From: Rhodoferax sp. U11-2br | GTDB taxonomy: Bacteria; Pseudomonadota; Gammaproteobacteria; Burkholderiales; Burkholderiaceae_C | Assembly (NCBI RefSeq): GCF_018619435.1 | Contig: NZ_JAHFZF010000026.1 | Location: 1 to 64,000, forward strand | Direction: 5' to 3' | DNA length: 64,000 nt | Part shown: in pieces, positions 21,182 through 31,588 of the stretch | How positions within the stretch are numbered: the first letter of the stretch is position 1 | How the letters are laid out: the number at the start of each line of letters is the position of its first letter | Program-made: the position numbers and the translations under genes | The notes under the pieces: model-generated | Told to the model about the DNA's origin: nothing | Databases searched by the model: none | Seen by the model: the letters and a program-made list of their open reading frames with translations, nothing else

Positions 21182-22000
21182 TCAGGGGTTTGAACGCCGG
21201 GCCAGCCGGGTTGCCAGCTGGCTCAGGGCGGCATACGCCTCACCGACCTGCGGCTGCCAGTCCGCCAGTGCCTGCTGTTGCCGAGCCACCAGGGCCGTGT
21301 CACCACGGGCGGCTGGGCCGGTCAGGGCGGCCTGTGGGCCGAGCGCCACGATGTTGTTCACCGCGTTCTGCAGCAGGGTGCGGCGCATCTGCTGCGCCAG
21401 ATCTTCGGGCATGCCGCTGTGCTGCCACAGCTGTTCGGCCAGATCCTGCAGCACCGGCAGGAAGTTGGTGGCCAACACCGCACCGGCGTGGTAGAGCAGT
21501 TTGTTCTGCGCAGACAGGGCAAAACAGCGCCCACCGATCCGGCTAAAGGCGTCCTCCAGCACGGCCAGTGCTGTCGCATCCCCCTCCAGCGCACAGGGTG
21601 TACCGGCAAATTGGGCCAGCGCCCGTTCGGGCTGGGCAAAACTCAGCAAGGGGTGGGCACTGGCCATCTGCCAGCCGAGTTGGCCCAGTGACGCCAGTTC
21701 GGATGAGCCCAATGCGCCGCTGCAATGGCACACCAGGGCAGGGGGCCTGTCCAGAGTTGCCAAAGCCTGGGCCACCGTGGTGATCTGGCTGTCGGGCACC
21801 GACAACATCCAGACGTCAGCGGCTGGCAAGGCCCTCAAATCGGTCACAGCGTTCCCTGCACCGATGAAGTCCCGCGCCTGTTGTGCGCTGGCCATCGAGC
21901 GTGCCAGCACACCCTGGATCTGGAACACACCAGAGCTCGCCCACAGCCGCCCCAGCGTCTGGCCCACACGGCCCGCGCCGATGATGTTGAGACTGGTCAT
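21182..22000 (-). CDS. Rossmann-fold and DUF2520 domain protein
   Basis: A 272-residue putative oxidoreductase. Residues 1-130 form a dinucleotide-binding domain starting SLNIIGAGRVGQTLGRLW, with VLARSMASAQQARDF and VWMLSVPDSQI; residues 135-265 are the helical DUF2520 domain (LYHAGAVLATNFLPVLQDLAEQ region), related to the dimerisation domain of pyrroline-5-carboxylate and hydroxyisobutyrate dehydrogenases. Substrate is unknown. It is 83 bp downstream of the aminotransferase on the same strand, with a palindromic repeat between, so co-transcription is possible. Confidence 0.85.
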   Translation of the reverse strand: MTSLNIIGAGRVGQTLGRLWASSGVFQIQGVLARSMASAQQARDFIGAGNAVTDLRALPAADVWMLSVPDSQITTVAQALATLDRPPALVCHCSGALGSSELASLGQLGWQMASAHPLLSFAQPERALAQFAGTPCALEGDATALAVLEDAFSRIGGRCFALSAQNKLLYHAGAVLATNFLPVLQDLAEQLWQHSGMPEDLAQQMRRTLLQNAVNNIVALGPQAALTGPAARGDTALVARQQQALADWQPQVGEAYAALSQLATRLARRSNP

Positions 22001-22015
22001 GGCAGTTGTTGACTC

Positions 22016-22066
22016 ATAAAAAAATAGCTGCCTGCCCTTAATGCATAAGGGCTAGGCAGCGATTTG
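22016..22066. repeat. Dispersed short palindrome, copy 3
   Basis: ATAGCTGCCTGCCCTT...AAGGGCTAGGCAGCG between the aminotransferase and DUF2520 genes; nearly perfect stem with an AATGCAT loop. Confidence 0.8.
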
Positions 22067-22083
22067 TTACTTAAATGTGTGAA

Positions 22084-23280
22084 TCAGACCACTTTGGCGA
22101 TGCTGGCGCAGACGTAGTCGATGTTTTTGCTATTGAGCGCAGCCACACACATGCGACCGGTGTCGGTGCCATACACACCAAACTCGCTGCGCAGGCGCAC
22201 CATCTGGTCCTTGCTCAGGCCAGAGTAGCTGAACATGCCAATCTGCTGCGTGATGAAGCTCATGTCCTGCTTGACACCGGCGGCTTTGAGGCCGTCGACG
22301 AGCTTCTGGCGCATGGCTTTGATGCGCACACGCATCTCGCCGAGTTCAGCTTCCCACAGGGCGCGCAACTCGGGGTTGCCCAACACACCGGCCACAATCG
22401 CGCCGCCATGGGTGGGCGGGTTGCTGTAGTTGGTGCGGATCACAATCTTGAGCTGGCTCAGCACGCGGCTGGCTTCTTCCTTGTTGGCGCACAGCACCGA
22501 CAGGGCACCCACACGTTCGCCGTAAAGGCTGAAGCTCTTGCTGAAAGAAGTCGAGACAAAGAAGTCCAGGCCCGCGTCGACAAACTTGCCAATCACCGCG
22601 CCGTCTTCGGCAATGCCGTAACCAAAACCTTGGTAGGCCATGTCCAGGAAGGGGGTCAGGCCCTTGGCCTTGACCACCGCGATCACCTCGTCCCATTGGG
22701 CGGCGGTGATGTCGTAGCCAGTCGGGTTGTGGCAGCAGGCGTGCAAGACCACCACGGTGCCAGCGGCGGCAGCGTTCAGGTCGGCCAGCATGCCGGCAAA
22801 GTTCAGACCACGGGTGGTGGCGTCGTAGTAGCGGTAGCTTTCCACCGTGAAACCGGAGTTGGTGAACAGCGCGCGGTGGTTTTCCCAGCTCGGGTCAGAG
22901 ATCAGCACCTTGGCGGTTGGGTTGAGTTTTTTCAGGAAGTCAGCGCCAATCTTCAGGCCACCGGTGCCGCCCAGGGCCTGGATGGTGGCCACACGGCCAC
23001 TCTTGACGGGCTCGCTGTCGGTGCCAAACACCAGGCTTTTGACCGCTGCGTCGTAAGCTGCAATACCGTCGATGGGCAGGTAACCACGCGCGGTGGGTTT
23101 GTCCATCATGGTTTTCTCAAAGGCTTGCACACATTGCAGCAGCGGCAGCTTGCCGTTGTCATCGAAGTAAACACCCACACCCAGGTTGACCTTGGCGGGG
23201 TTGGTATCGGCGTTGAATTGCTCGTTGAGACCCAGAATCGGGTCGCGGGGGGCCATTTCGACAGCGGAAAAGAGTGACAT
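22084..23280 (-). CDS. tyrB: Aromatic amino acid / aspartate aminotransferase
   Basis: A class I PLP aminotransferase of 398 residues that makes or degrades Tyr, Phe or Asp with 2-oxoglutarate. Typical N-terminal MAPRDPILGLNEQF, VNLGVGVYFDDNGK, HACCHNPTGYD and the PLP-lysine motif STSFSKSFSLYGERVG (Lys about residue 247); the C-terminus has RMCVAALNSKNID with the substrate carboxylate Arg. TyrB and AspC cannot be told apart safely; the aromatic type is the usual annotation in this group. Confidence 0.88.
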   Translation of the reverse strand: MSLFSAVEMAPRDPILGLNEQFNADTNPAKVNLGVGVYFDDNGKLPLLQCVQAFEKTMMDKPTARGYLPIDGIAAYDAAVKSLVFGTDSEPVKSGRVATIQALGGTGGLKIGADFLKKLNPTAKVLISDPSWENHRALFTNSGFTVESYRYYDATTRGLNFAGMLADLNAAAAGTVVVLHACCHNPTGYDITAAQWDEVIAVVKAKGLTPFLDMAYQGFGYGIAEDGAVIGKFVDAGLDFFVSTSFSKSFSLYGERVGALSVLCANKEEASRVLSQLKIVIRTNYSNPPTHGGAIVAGVLGNPELRALWEAELGEMRVRIKAMRQKLVDGLKAAGVKQDMSFITQQIGMFSYSGLSKDQMVRLRSEFGVYGTDTGRMCVAALNSKNIDYVCASIAKVV

Positions 23281-23482
23281 GGAAAAGTCCTGTGGAGTGG
23301 GGTGGGGTGACGCGGTCAGCCAGTGACCGGCCAGCCAAGCATTTTACTGACAAGGTGAGGCGCTCAAATCCGCTTTTTGCGCACCCAGTCTCGATCAATT
23401 GACCCAACTGCCCAGTGGCCCCCCTGAGAACCCCAAAATGTCGCGCGGGCCGCTGCCGCGCTACCAACTGCCGTGCAGCGGC

Positions 23483-23656
23483 TCAGGACCCGGAGTTGCT
23501 GCTCGGTGTGCTGGTGTTTTGCAGGGCCGAGTACTGGTTGTCCACGCGATTTTCGTCGTAGGCGGTGACCACAAAGGCCACAAAACCCACCAGCATCACC
23601 GCGGCCCCCACGATGGCCATATATTTGGTCAGAAACTCGTTCAGATCAGAGCGCAT
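23483..23656 (-). CDS. Small single-pass membrane protein (unrecognised)
   Basis: A 57-residue protein: short charged N-terminus MRSDLNEFLTKYM, one hydrophobic span AIVGAAVMLVGFVAFVVTAY (residues 14-33) and a polar tail rich in Asn, Ser and Thr. The longer frame back to 23737 lacks a coding look; ATG at 23656 has a strong GAGGTG ribosome site. I do not recognise the family. It is divergent from uvrB by 224 bp. Confidence 0.6.
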   Translation of the reverse strand: MRSDLNEFLTKYMAIVGAAVMLVGFVAFVVTAYDENRVDNQYSALQNTSTPSSNSGS

Positions 23657-23880
23657 AGTCACCTCACAAAAAAGGTTGGAAAACTCGTGAACGCAACAGT
23701 CACCTGTCAGACCGAACAGTACGCCCAATGAACCCAACAGCCTGTGCTGGCCTCACCAAATACCTGCTGTGATCAGGGTTATGGGGCGCCACACGTTGTG
23801 GTTCAGCAGAGCTTCACCCGGGTCTGAGCTCAGGATTGGATAACATGGCCGCCTGTTATTGACCGAGTGAAAACCCCAAG

Positions 23881-26010
23881 ATGTCCGCACCGAGCCCGCT
23901 GAACCTGGTTTCCCCTGACGATGCCGAGCCCGCGCGCAGCGGCCAGTTCGTCAGCTTTCCTGGATCACCGTTTGAGTTGTACCAGCCGTACCCGCCTGCT
24001 GGCGACCAGCCCGAAGCCATCAATCAGCTGGTCGAGGGTGTAGAAGACGGTGAGGTGTTTCAGACCCTGCTGGGTGTGACCGGCTCGGGCAAAACCTTCA
24101 CCATGGCCAATGTGATCGCCCGGCTGGGGCGCCCGGCGATTGTGTTTGCACCGAACAAAACCTTGGCGGCGCAGCTGTACAGCGAGTTTCGCGAGTTTTT
24201 CCCGAAAAATGCGGTGGAGTATTTCGTTAGTTATTACGACTACTACCAGCCCGAGGCCTATGTGCCGCAGCGGGATTTGTTCATTGAAAAAGACTCGGCC
24301 ATCAACGAACACATCGAGCAGATGCGTCTGAGCTGTACCAAGAGTGTGCTGGAGCGGCGTGATGTGGTGATTGTGGCCACCGTCTCGGCGATCTACGGTA
24401 TTGGCCAGCCCGAGGCGTACCACAAGATGGTGATGACGCTGCGCGCAGGCGACAAAATGGGCCAGCGCGACATGATTGCGCAGCTGGTGCGTATGCAGTA
24501 CCAGCGCAACGACATGGACTTCAGCCGTGGTGCCTTTCGGGTGCGTGGTGACACCATCGACATTTTTCCGGCTGAACACTCCGAGATGGCGATCCGCGTC
24601 GAGCTGTTTGACGACGAGATTGAGTCCTTACAACTGTTTGACCCGCTTACTGGACGCATCCGGCAAAAAATTCCGCGCTTCACGGTTTACCCCAGCAGCC
24701 ACTACGTCACACCCAGAGAGCAGGTGTTGTCGGCGGTGGAGGCTATCAAAATTGAGCTGGCCGACCGCATCAAGGAGTTTGTGGGCCAAGGCAAGCTGGT
24801 GGAAGCCCAGCGTCTGGAGCAACGCACCCGGTTCGATTTGGAAATGCTGTCCGAGGTCGGCCACTGCAAAGGCATCGAGAACTACTCTCGGCATTTGAGT
24901 GGCGCCGCACCCGGTGAACCACCCGCCACACTGACCGATTACCTGCCCAAAGACGCGGTGATGTTTCTGGATGAGTCGCACGTGTTGATTGGCCAGTTTG
25001 GCGGCATGTTCAATGGCGACCGCTCGCGCAAAACCACGCTGGTGGAGTACGGTTTTCGCCTGCCCAGTGCGCTGGACAACCGGCCGCTCAAGTTTGAAGA
25101 GTTTGAGACACGTATGCGCCAGGCGATTTTTGTCTCGGCCACACCCGCGCAGTGGGAAAAGGACCATGCCGGTCAGGTGGTGGAGCAGCTGGTGCGCCCG
25201 ACCGGTCTGGTCGACCCCGAGGTCGAAGTGCGTCCGGCCAGCAGCCAGGTCGACGACGTGTTGCAAGAGATCCGCATCCGTGTCGAGAAAAACGAGCGGG
25301 TGCTGATCACCACGCTGACCAAACGCATGGCCGAGCAGCTCACCGATTACCTGAGCGACAACGGTGTCAAGGTGCGTTATTTACACAGCGACATCGACAC
25401 CGTGGAGCGGGTCGAAATTCTGCGTGACCTGCGCCTCGGCGCGTTTGACGTGCTGGTGGGTATCAACCTGCTGCGCGAAGGCCTGGACATTCCCGAGGTC
25501 TCGCTGGTGGCGATTCTGGATGCAGACAAGGAAGGTTTTTTGCGCTCCGAACGTTCGCTGATCCAGACCATTGGCCGCGCCGCACGTAACCTGGAGGGCA
25601 GGGCGATCCTCTACGCTGACAAGATCACTGACTCGATGGAACGCGCTATGGGTGAGACCCAGCGTCGCCGTGCCAAACAGGTGGCGCACAACCTCAAGAA
25701 CGGCATCACACCACGCTCGATCGTCAAACAGATCCGCGACCTGATCGACGGCGTCTACAGCGAAAAGGCGGGCAAAGAGGCCGAGAAGCTGGAACGCGAT
25801 GCGATGCAGCGTGCGCAGGTCGAAGAGATGAGCGAAAAAGACATCTCACGCGAGATCAAACGCCTGGAAAAACTCATGATGGAGCACGCCCGCAATCTTG
25901 AGTTCGAGAAGGCGGCGCGGGTGCGCGACCAGCTGGCGATTCTGAAAGAACAGGCTTTCGGTGCGCCAGGCAGCGACAACATCGCACTGCTGGTGCCTGC
26001 TGGCAAATAA
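23881..26010 (+). CDS. uvrB: Excinuclease ABC subunit B
   Basis: Damage-verifying helicase-like subunit of nucleotide excision repair; takes DNA from UvrA and recruits UvrC. The 709-residue protein has Walker A GVTGSGKT (about residues 64-71), the beta-hairpin region [12 protein letters not shown], the DEAD-like box FLDESHV, helicase motif [11 protein letters not shown] and the C-terminal UVR motif (about 655-690) that contacts UvrC. Start at ATG 23881. I see no SOS box upstream, so LexA control is not evident. Confidence 0.98.
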   Translation: MSAPSPLNLVSPDDAEPARSGQFVSFPGSPFELYQPYPPAGDQPEAINQLVEGVEDGEVFQTLLGVTGSGKTFTMANVIARLGRPAIVFAPNKTLAAQLYSEFREFFPKNAVEYFVSYYDYYQPEAYVPQRDLFIEKDSAINEHIEQMRLSCTKSVLERRDVVIVATVSAIYGIGQPEAYHKMVMTLRAGDKMGQRDMIAQLVRMQYQRNDMDFSRGAFRVRGDTIDIFPAEHSEMAIRVELFDDEIESLQLFDPLTGRIRQKIPRFTVYPSSHYVTPREQVLSAVEAIKIELADRIKEFVGQGKLVEAQRLEQRTRFDLEMLSEVGHCKGIENYSRHLSGAAPGEPPATLTDYLPKDAVMFLDESHVLIGQFGGMFNGDRSRKTTLVEYGFRLPSALDNRPLKFEEFETRMRQAIFVSATPAQWEKDHAGQVVEQLVRPTGLVDPEVEVRPASSQVDDVLQEIRIRVEKNERVLITTLTKRMAEQLTDYLSDNGVKVRYLHSDIDTVERVEILRDLRLGAFDVLVGINLLREGLDIPEVSLVAILDADKEGFLRSERSLIQTIGRAARNLEGRAILYADKITDSMERAMGETQRRRAKQVAHNLKNGITPRSIVKQIRDLIDGVYSEKAGKEAEKLERDAMQRAQVEEMSEKDISREIKRLEKLMMEHARNLEFEKAARVRDQLAILKEQAFGAPGSDNIALLVPAGK

Positions 26011-26011
26011 G

Positions 26012-26066
26012 TGCCAAATTGGCCTCTAGCCCTTTGATCACAAGGGCTGAGTGCTATTGAATTTGT
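26012..26066. repeat. Dispersed short palindrome, copy 4 (after uvrB)
   Basis: CCAAATTGGCCTCTAGCCCTTTGATCACAAGGGCTGAGTGCTATT, written here in parts: GGCCTC flank, AGCCCTT/AAGGGCT arms and GTGCTATT flank. A full-length copy just after the uvrB stop. Confidence 0.85.
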
Positions 26067-26138
26067 GCCTGTCTGCGGAATAACCTTATTAAATTACCAT
26101 TCAGTCTATTTATCCGACTGCGGCGCTGGGTTTTTGCT

Positions 26139-26163
26139 ATACTTGACTCCGTTAGTCGACAAC
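26139..26163. promoter_or_regulatory. IscR type 1 operator upstream of iscR
   Basis: The 25-bp stretch starting ATACTTGACT and continuing TTAGTCGACAAC matches the E. coli type 1 consensus (ATASYYGACT, then YAGTCRRSTAT) at nearly all fixed positions. It lies 40-64 bp upstream of the iscR start. It implies autoregulation: [2Fe-2S]-IscR represses the operon and cluster loss relieves it. Confidence 0.8.
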
Positions 26164-26202
26164 CCAGTCGGCTGGTTTTTAACCGATTGTCAGGAGTTTG
26201 CC

Positions 26203-26739
26203 ATGCGTCTCACCACCAAAGGCCGTTTTGCGGTTACCGCGATGATCGATCTGGGCCTGCGTCAGGCCAACGGACCGGTCACCCTGGCGGCCATCAGCCA
26301 GCGCCAACAAATTTCCCTGTCGTATCTGGAGCAGCTGTTTGGCAAACTGCGCCGCCATGCCCTGGTGGAGTCCACCCGCGGCCCTGGCGGTGGTTACACC
26401 CTGGCCAAACCCGCCAACAACATCACCGTGGCCGAGATCATCAGCTCGGTCGATGAGCCCATGGATGCCACCCAGTGCGGCGGCAAAAGCAACTGCCTGG
26501 GTGAAGGCCACCGTTGTATGACCCATGATCTGTGGGACTCGCTCAACGTCAAGATGGTTGAGTTTCTGGACTCGGTCAGTCTGCAAAAACTGGTTGACGA
26601 CCAGTTGGCCAAGGGTTTCCAGATGGAAGAAAAACCTTCGCTCAAACGCGCCATCTCCAGCCTGCCGGTGATCAAGCCGATGCGTGTCAACGCGCCCAAT
26701 TCGGTGTTTGCCCTGGGCAACGCCTTCTCAAAAATGTAA
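26203..26739 (+). CDS. iscR: Fe-S cluster sensing repressor IscR
   Basis: An Rrf2-family regulator that senses Fe-S sufficiency. Start ATG 26203 ([23 protein letters not shown] upstream) gives 178 residues; the frame is open further upstream but lacks family similarity. The winged helix occupies residues 1-65 ([24 protein letters not shown]). Three cluster cysteines are in [22 protein letters not shown], written as C-x5-C-x5-C-x3-H region (about residues 91-107). First gene of the ISC operon. Confidence 0.96.
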   Translation: MRLTTKGRFAVTAMIDLGLRQANGPVTLAAISQRQQISLSYLEQLFGKLRRHALVESTRGPGGGYTLAKPANNITVAEIISSVDEPMDATQCGGKSNCLGEGHRCMTHDLWDSLNVKMVEFLDSVSLQKLVDDQLAKGFQMEEKPSLKRAISSLPVIKPMRVNAPNSVFALGNAFSKM

Positions 26740-26770
26740 GTTGTCTCTTCAACCTGAAAGAGAGTCACCC

Positions 26771-27991
26771 ATGGACAGCACCCCACATTTCCCGATTTAT
26801 ATGGACTACAGCGCCACCAACCCCTGCGACCAGCGGGTGGTGGACGCGATGATCCCCTGGCTGCGTGAGCATTTTGGCAACCCGGCCTCGCGTAGCCACG
26901 CCTGGGGCTGGGAGGCCGAGGCCGCCGTTGAACAAGCCCGTGGCCATGTGGCCGCACTGATTGGCGCCGACCCGCGCGAAATTGTCTGGACCTCGGGCGC
27001 CACCGAGTCCAATAACCTGGCCCTCAAAGGTGCCGCGCACTTCTACCAGACCAAGGGCAAACACATCATCACGGTGAAAACCGAGCACAAGGCGGTGCTC
27101 GACACCTGTCGTGAGCTGGAGCGCCAGGGTTTTGAGGTGACTTACCTCGATGTTCAGTCCGATGGTCTGGTCAATCTGGATGCCTTCACCGCAGCCATTC
27201 GCCCCGACACCATCCTGGCCAGTGTGATGTTTGTCAACAACGAGATTGGTGTGATCCAGGACATCGCCGCCATCGGCGCGATTTGCCGCAGCAAGGGTGT
27301 GGTGTTCCATGTGGACGCGGCCCAGGCCACCGGCCGTGTGGCCTTTGACATCAGCCAGATGCCGGTCGACTTGATGAGCCTGACCTCGCACAAAACCTAT
27401 GGCCCCAAAGGCATTGGTGCCCTGTTTGTGCGCCGTAAACCACGCATCCGCATCGAAGCGCAGATGCATGGTGGTGGCCATGAACGCGGCATGCGCAGCG
27501 GCACCTTACCAACCCACCAGATCGTGGGCATGGGCGAGGCTTACCGCATTGCCAAGGAAGAAATGGCCGAGGAAAACAAGCGCATTCAGGCCTTGCATGA
27601 CCGCATGCTGGCGGGCCTGCAAGGCATTGAACAGGTGTTCATCAACGGCCACCTGACCCAGCGTGTGCCGCACAACCTCAACATGAGCTTCAACTACGTC
27701 GAAGGCGAGTCGCTGATCATGGGCATCAAGGGCTTGGCCGTGTCAAGCGGTTCAGCCTGTACCTCGGCCAGCCTGGAACCCAGTTATGTGCTGCGCGCCC
27801 TGGGCCGCAGTGACGAGCTGGCCCACAGCAGCCTGCGCATGACGATTGGCCGCTGGACCACCGAGGCTGACATCGACTTTGCGGTGGAAACCATCAAGGT
27901 CAACGTGGTCAAGCTGCGCGAACTCAGCCCCTTGTGGGACATGTACAAAGAAGGCATCGATATTTCCACGATTCAGTGGGCAGCTCACTAA
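26771..27991 (+). CDS. iscS: Cysteine desulfurase IscS
   Basis: A PLP enzyme that removes sulfur from cysteine for Fe-S clusters, tRNA thiolation and thiamine. Start ATG 26771 (AAAGAGAG upstream) gives 406 residues. PLP-binding [12 protein letters not shown] holds the lysine, [10 protein letters not shown] the PLP-ring contacts, and [14 protein letters not shown] the mobile persulfide cysteine. Group I IscS, with [17 protein letters not shown] at the C-terminus for partner contacts. 31 nt after iscR. Its sulfur is also needed by the ThiS pathway encoded downstream in this window. Confidence 0.97.
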   Translation: MDSTPHFPIYMDYSATNPCDQRVVDAMIPWLREHFGNPASRSHAWGWEAEAAVEQARGHVAALIGADPREIVWTSGATESNNLALKGAAHFYQTKGKHIITVKTEHKAVLDTCRELERQGFEVTYLDVQSDGLVNLDAFTAAIRPDTILASVMFVNNEIGVIQDIAAIGAICRSKGVVFHVDAAQATGRVAFDISQMPVDLMSLTSHKTYGPKGIGALFVRRKPRIRIEAQMHGGGHERGMRSGTLPTHQIVGMGEAYRIAKEEMAEENKRIQALHDRMLAGLQGIEQVFINGHLTQRVPHNLNMSFNYVEGESLIMGIKGLAVSSGSACTSASLEPSYVLRALGRSDELAHSSLRMTIGRWTTEADIDFAVETIKVNVVKLRELSPLWDMYKEGIDISTIQWAAH

Positions 27992-27994
27992 AAA

Positions 27995-28090
27995 AGAGCA
28001 CCCCTGTGTCGGCTGGCGCCGACTCCCCATCAAGGGGGCGATGCCAGCGGCCCGGCGAAGCCGGTTCCACGGCATCTCTGGTTTAGGCCG
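27995..28090. repeat. Repeat-like GC-rich intergenic element between iscS and iscU
   Basis: The segment contains AGCACCCCTGTGTCGGC..., CCCCATCAAGGGGGCGATGCC and GGCCCGGCGAAGCCGG, several short inverted repeats in a row. It looks like a mobile-type intergenic element often seen in Burkholderiales; I see only one copy here, so family status is inferred. Confidence 0.35.
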
Positions 28091-28123
28091 CGTTTTTTGA
28101 GACAGATTTGAAGGAGAACAACC

Positions 28124-28522
28124 ATGGCATATTCTGAAAAAGTAGTCGACCACTACGAAAACCCCCGCAACGTTGGCTCGTTTGACAAGGGTGACGACTC
28201 GGTGGGCACCGGCATGGTCGGTGCGCCGGCTTGTGGTGATGTGATGAAGTTGCAGATCAAGGTCAATGCCGAAACCGGTGTGATCGAAGATGCCCGTTTC
28301 AAGACCTACGGCTGTGGTTCGGCCATCGCGTCAAGCTCTTTGGTCACCGAATGGGTCAAGGGCAAAACGCTCGACCAGGCCGCTGCGCTGAAAAATAGCG
28401 AGATCGCCGAAGAATTGGCCCTGCCACCTGTCAAAATCCACTGTTCGATTCTGGCGGAAGACGCCATCAAGGCGGCCGTCAATGACTACCGCCAAAAACA
28501 CACAGAAACACAAGCGGCTTAA
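28124..28522 (+). CDS. iscU: Fe-S cluster scaffold IscU
   Basis: Assembles [2Fe-2S] and [4Fe-4S] clusters from IscS sulfur and hands them to carriers. The 132-residue protein has all three ligand cysteines (GAPACGDVMKL, TYGCGSAIASSSL, KIHCSILAEDA) and the chaperone-recognition motif LPPVK just before the last cysteine, recognised by HscA. Ribosome site AAGGAG. Confidence 0.98.
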   Translation: MAYSEKVVDHYENPRNVGSFDKGDDSVGTGMVGAPACGDVMKLQIKVNAETGVIEDARFKTYGCGSAIASSSLVTEWVKGKTLDQAAALKNSEIAEELALPPVKIHCSILAEDAIKAAVNDYRQKHTETQAA

Positions 28523-28588
28523 ATCTTCCTGGCGACACCCGGCCTGACCCGGCAGCGGTGTCAGCCTGAACAGACCTCTTAAGACATC

Positions 28589-28912
28589 ATGGCAATTACG
28601 CTCACTGACAAGGCGCTCGCGCAGCTTGCCCGCTACCTGACCAAGCGTGGCCAGGGCGTGGGTGTGCGCCTGGGTGTCAAAACCACCGGCTGCTCAGGCA
28701 TGGCCTACACGCTGGAATATGTGGACTCCGTGGGGGAGGACGACATGGTGCTCGACGCACCCGGCGTCAAGATCATGATCGACCCCAAGAGTTATGTGTA
28801 CCTCGATGGCACCGAACTCGACTTTGCGCGTGAAGGCTTGAACGAAGGTTTCAAGTTCAACAACCCGAATGAACGAGACCGTTGCGGATGCGGCGAGTCT
28901 TTTCGTGTGTAA
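28589..28912 (+). CDS. iscA: A-type Fe-S carrier IscA
   Basis: Carries Fe-S clusters or iron to apoproteins. The 107-residue protein has the three conserved cysteines: [14 protein letters not shown] (about residue 35) and the C-terminal CGCGESF (about 99-101). Position between iscU and hscB is canonical. Confidence 0.96.
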   Translation: MAITLTDKALAQLARYLTKRGQGVGVRLGVKTTGCSGMAYTLEYVDSVGEDDMVLDAPGVKIMIDPKSYVYLDGTELDFAREGLNEGFKFNNPNERDRCGCGESFRV

Positions 28913-29052
28913 AGCTACTGCGCAGTTGCCATGCGTCGTTGCGCGGTGCTCGAAATCCTCACGTACCGAGAGTACGTTTCGGTTCCTGCGCTCCGTGCGC
29001 CTAGCCTGACATCTGCTCGCTACGCTTTCCATCACGAAAAGGGCTGTTTCAA
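28913..29052. other. Spacer between iscA and hscB with hairpin
   Basis: 140 bp with CGTAC-CGAGA-GTACG (a 5-bp stem) near 28961 and a pyrimidine-rich GTTCCTGCGCTCCGTGCGCC tract. It resembles GC-rich intergenic repeat elements; no gene is seen. Confidence 0.3.
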
Positions 29053-29574
29053 TTGAAATCTCTCCAATCCAACGACTTTGAGCTGTTTGGCCTGGCGCAG
29101 ACGTATGCCCAGGACAGAACGCAGATTGATGCGCGCTGGAAAGACCTGCAGCGCCAGGCCCATCCCGACAAATTTGCCGACCAGGGCGCTGCCGCCCAGC
29201 GCATCGCCATGCAGTGGTCGGTGCGCATCAATGAGGCGTATCAACGCCTCAAAGACCCGCTCAAACGCGCGGCCTATCTGTGTGAATTGCACGGTGCACC
29301 GGTCAATGCCGAAAACAACACCGCCATGCCACCTGCTTTCCTGATGCAGCAAATGGCCTGGCGCGAAGCGTTGGACGAGGCCGAAGGTGCCGATGACCTT
29401 GAGCAAATCAGCCAGCAGGTCCAGCAAGCCAGCCGTGAGGTGCTGCAAAAAATAGAGCAGCTGATCGACCAGCAGCAGGCTTACACCGAGGCCGTGGGCC
29501 AGGTCCGTGCGCTGATGTTTGTTGAGCGTTTTGCGGCCGATGTGGACAAGCGGCTTGACCAACTTGAACTTTAA
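29053..29574 (+). CDS. hscB: Fe-S co-chaperone HscB
   Basis: A J-domain protein that delivers IscU to HscA and stimulates its ATPase. The 173-residue chain has the J-domain (residues 5-75) with catalytic HPDKF and the C-terminal three-helix IscU-binding domain (about 90-170; LMQQMAWREALDEA). The frame begins TTG (TTGAAATCTC) at 29053, a rare start consistent with other HscB N-termini (LKSLQSNDFELFGL). Confidence 0.95.
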   Translation: MKSLQSNDFELFGLAQTYAQDRTQIDARWKDLQRQAHPDKFADQGAAAQRIAMQWSVRINEAYQRLKDPLKRAAYLCELHGAPVNAENNTAMPPAFLMQQMAWREALDEAEGADDLEQISQQVQQASREVLQKIEQLIDQQQAYTEAVGQVRALMFVERFAADVDKRLDQLEL

Positions 29575-29616
29575 GTTTCCCCAGGCCGTCACGCGGCCTG
29601 TCACCCTCTAGACACC

Positions 29617-31557
29617 ATGGCGTTACTCCAAATCTCCGAACCAGGCCAGACGCCTGACCCGCACCAACGCCGTATTGCCGTGGGCATTGACCTGGGCACC
29701 ACCCATTCGCTGGTGGCCTCGGTGCGCCACGGTGTGGCCGAATGCCTGCCCGACGACCAGGGTAGGGTGATCTTGCCCTCTGTGGTGCGTTACCTGGCGG
29801 GTGGTGGCCGTCAGATTGGCTGGGACGCGCTGCAGGCGGGGGTGGATGACCCGGTCAACACCATCAGCTCGGTCAAACGTTTCATGGGTCGTGGCCTCAA
29901 GGACGTGGCGCTGGCCGACAAACTGCCGTACCAGTTTGTCGACCACCCCGGCATGCTGGGCTTGATGACGGCCCACGGCGAGAAGTCGCCGGTCGAACTC
30001 AGTGGCGAGATTCTGGCCACCCTGCGTTACCGCGCCGAAGACACTTTCAATACCGACCTGTTTGGTGCGGTGATCACCGTGCCCGCGTACTTTGATGACG
30101 CCCAGCGCCAGGCCACCAAAGATGCCGCACAACTGGCCGGCATCAACGTGCTGCGCCTGATCAACGAACCCACTGCTGCGGCCATTGCCTACGGGCTGGA
30201 CAACGCCAGCGAAGGTGTCTACGCGATTTACGACCTGGGTGGTGGCACCTTTGACATCTCAATCCTGCGCCTGACACAAGGTGTGTTTGAGGTGGTGGCC
30301 ACCGGCGGCGACTCGGCCCTGGGTGGTGACGATTACGACCACGCCCTGGCCGACTGGGTGCTGGCCCAGCTGGCGGCGCAATCGGGCAGTGTGGCCAATG
30401 TGTGCAGCAACCTGGGTGCCGAGCCCCAATGCGCCAGCACGTGTGCCAACTTCGGCAGCACCAACAGCCGCAGTCCGGCCGACAAAGCCGCCCTCAAGGC
30501 CGCCGCCCGCGCCTGCAAAGAAGCCCTTACCGCTACAGATTCCGTAACATTCAGCGCCGTATTGACGGGGGCTCAGGTCACTTTTGACGTGAAACGCTCG
30601 GACTTTGATGCCGCCACCAGCGCACTCACCGCACGTACCCTGAGTGCGGTGCGCAAGGTGCTGCGTGACGCGAAACTCACGGTTGACGAGGTCAAAGGTG
30701 TGGTCATGGTCGGCGGCTCCACCCGCATGCCGCAGATCCAGCAAGCCGTGGGCAACTTCTTTGGCCAGCCGCCGCTCAACAACCTGAACCCTGATGAAGT
30801 GGTGGCGCTCGGCGCCGCCATCCAGGCCAACCAGCTCGCTGGAAACAACCCCGGTGGCGACCTTCTGCTGCTGGACGTGATCCCGCTGAGCCTGGGGGTC
30901 GAAACCATGGGTGGCCTGGTCGAGCGCATTGTGCTGCGCAACGAAACCATTCCCACCGCCAAGGCGCAAGACTTCACCACCTATGTCGACGGCCAAACCG
31001 CGCTGGCCTTGCACGTGGTGCAGGGTGAGCGCGACCTGGTGTCTGACTGCCGCAGCCTGGCACGTTTCACCCTGCGTGGCATCCCGCCGATGACCGCCGG
31101 TGCGGCGCGTATCCGTGTCACCTTCACTGTGGATGCAGATGGCCTGCTCAGTGTGTCCGCGCTGGAGCAGACCAGCGGTGTCGAAGCCCACATCACCGTC
31201 AAGCCGTCTTACGGCCTGGGTGACGAGTTGATCACTCACATGTTGCAAGACAGTTTTGCCTCGGCCGAGCGCGACATGTATGTGCGTGCGATTGTCGAGG
31301 CTCGCGTCGATGCCGACCGCATGATCCTGGCCGCCCAAAGTGCCCTGGCTGCCGATGGCGACCTGCTGGACGACGCCCAGCGCGCCGAGATCGAACAGCT
31401 GATGCGCCAGGTGCGTGCCGCCTGCGACCTGGACGACGCGCCCGCCATCGAGGCCATCACCGCGATGCTGGCCAAGGGCACCGAAGCTTTTGCCGCCCTG
31501 CGCATGAACCGGGGCATCCAGAACGCGCTCTCTGGCAAAAACATCGCCACCGTCTGA
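29617..31557 (+). CDS. hscA: Fe-S specialised Hsp70 chaperone HscA
   Basis: Uses ATP to release clusters from IscU through its LPPVK motif. Nucleotide-binding domain about residues 18-400 ([50 protein letters not shown]); substrate-binding domain about 410-560 and helical lid to 646. It is about 25 residues longer than E. coli HscA because of an insert near residues 258-285 carrying Cys263, Cys272 and Cys276 in the NBD. Otherwise typical, 42 nt after hscB. Confidence 0.96.
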   Translation: MALLQISEPGQTPDPHQRRIAVGIDLGTTHSLVASVRHGVAECLPDDQGRVILPSVVRYLAGGGRQIGWDALQAGVDDPVNTISSVKRFMGRGLKDVALADKLPYQFVDHPGMLGLMTAHGEKSPVELSGEILATLRYRAEDTFNTDLFGAVITVPAYFDDAQRQATKDAAQLAGINVLRLINEPTAAAIAYGLDNASEGVYAIYDLGGGTFDISILRLTQGVFEVVATGGDSALGGDDYDHALADWVLAQLAAQSGSVANVCSNLGAEPQCASTCANFGSTNSRSPADKAALKAAARACKEALTATDSVTFSAVLTGAQVTFDVKRSDFDAATSALTARTLSAVRKVLRDAKLTVDEVKGVVMVGGSTRMPQIQQAVGNFFGQPPLNNLNPDEVVALGAAIQANQLAGNNPGGDLLLLDVIPLSLGVETMGGLVERIVLRNETIPTAKAQDFTTYVDGQTALALHVVQGERDLVSDCRSLARFTLRGIPPMTAGAARIRVTFTVDADGLLSVSALEQTSGVEAHITVKPSYGLGDELITHMLQDSFASAERDMYVRAIVEARVDADRMILAAQSALAADGDLLDDAQRAEIEQLMRQVRAACDLDDAPAIEAITAMLAKGTEAFAALRMNRGIQNALSGKNIATV

Positions 31558-31588
31558 GCCGAATCTCCCTTTTTGAACTGCCGCCACC

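Noticed and set aside
22075..23277. 400-codon plus-strand frame opposite tyrB
   Set aside because: Shadow of the aminotransferase gene with the same repetitive composition as other antisense frames.
23741..23880. SOS (LexA) box upstream of uvrB
   Set aside because: No CTGT-N8-ACAG arrangement with an AT-rich centre was found.
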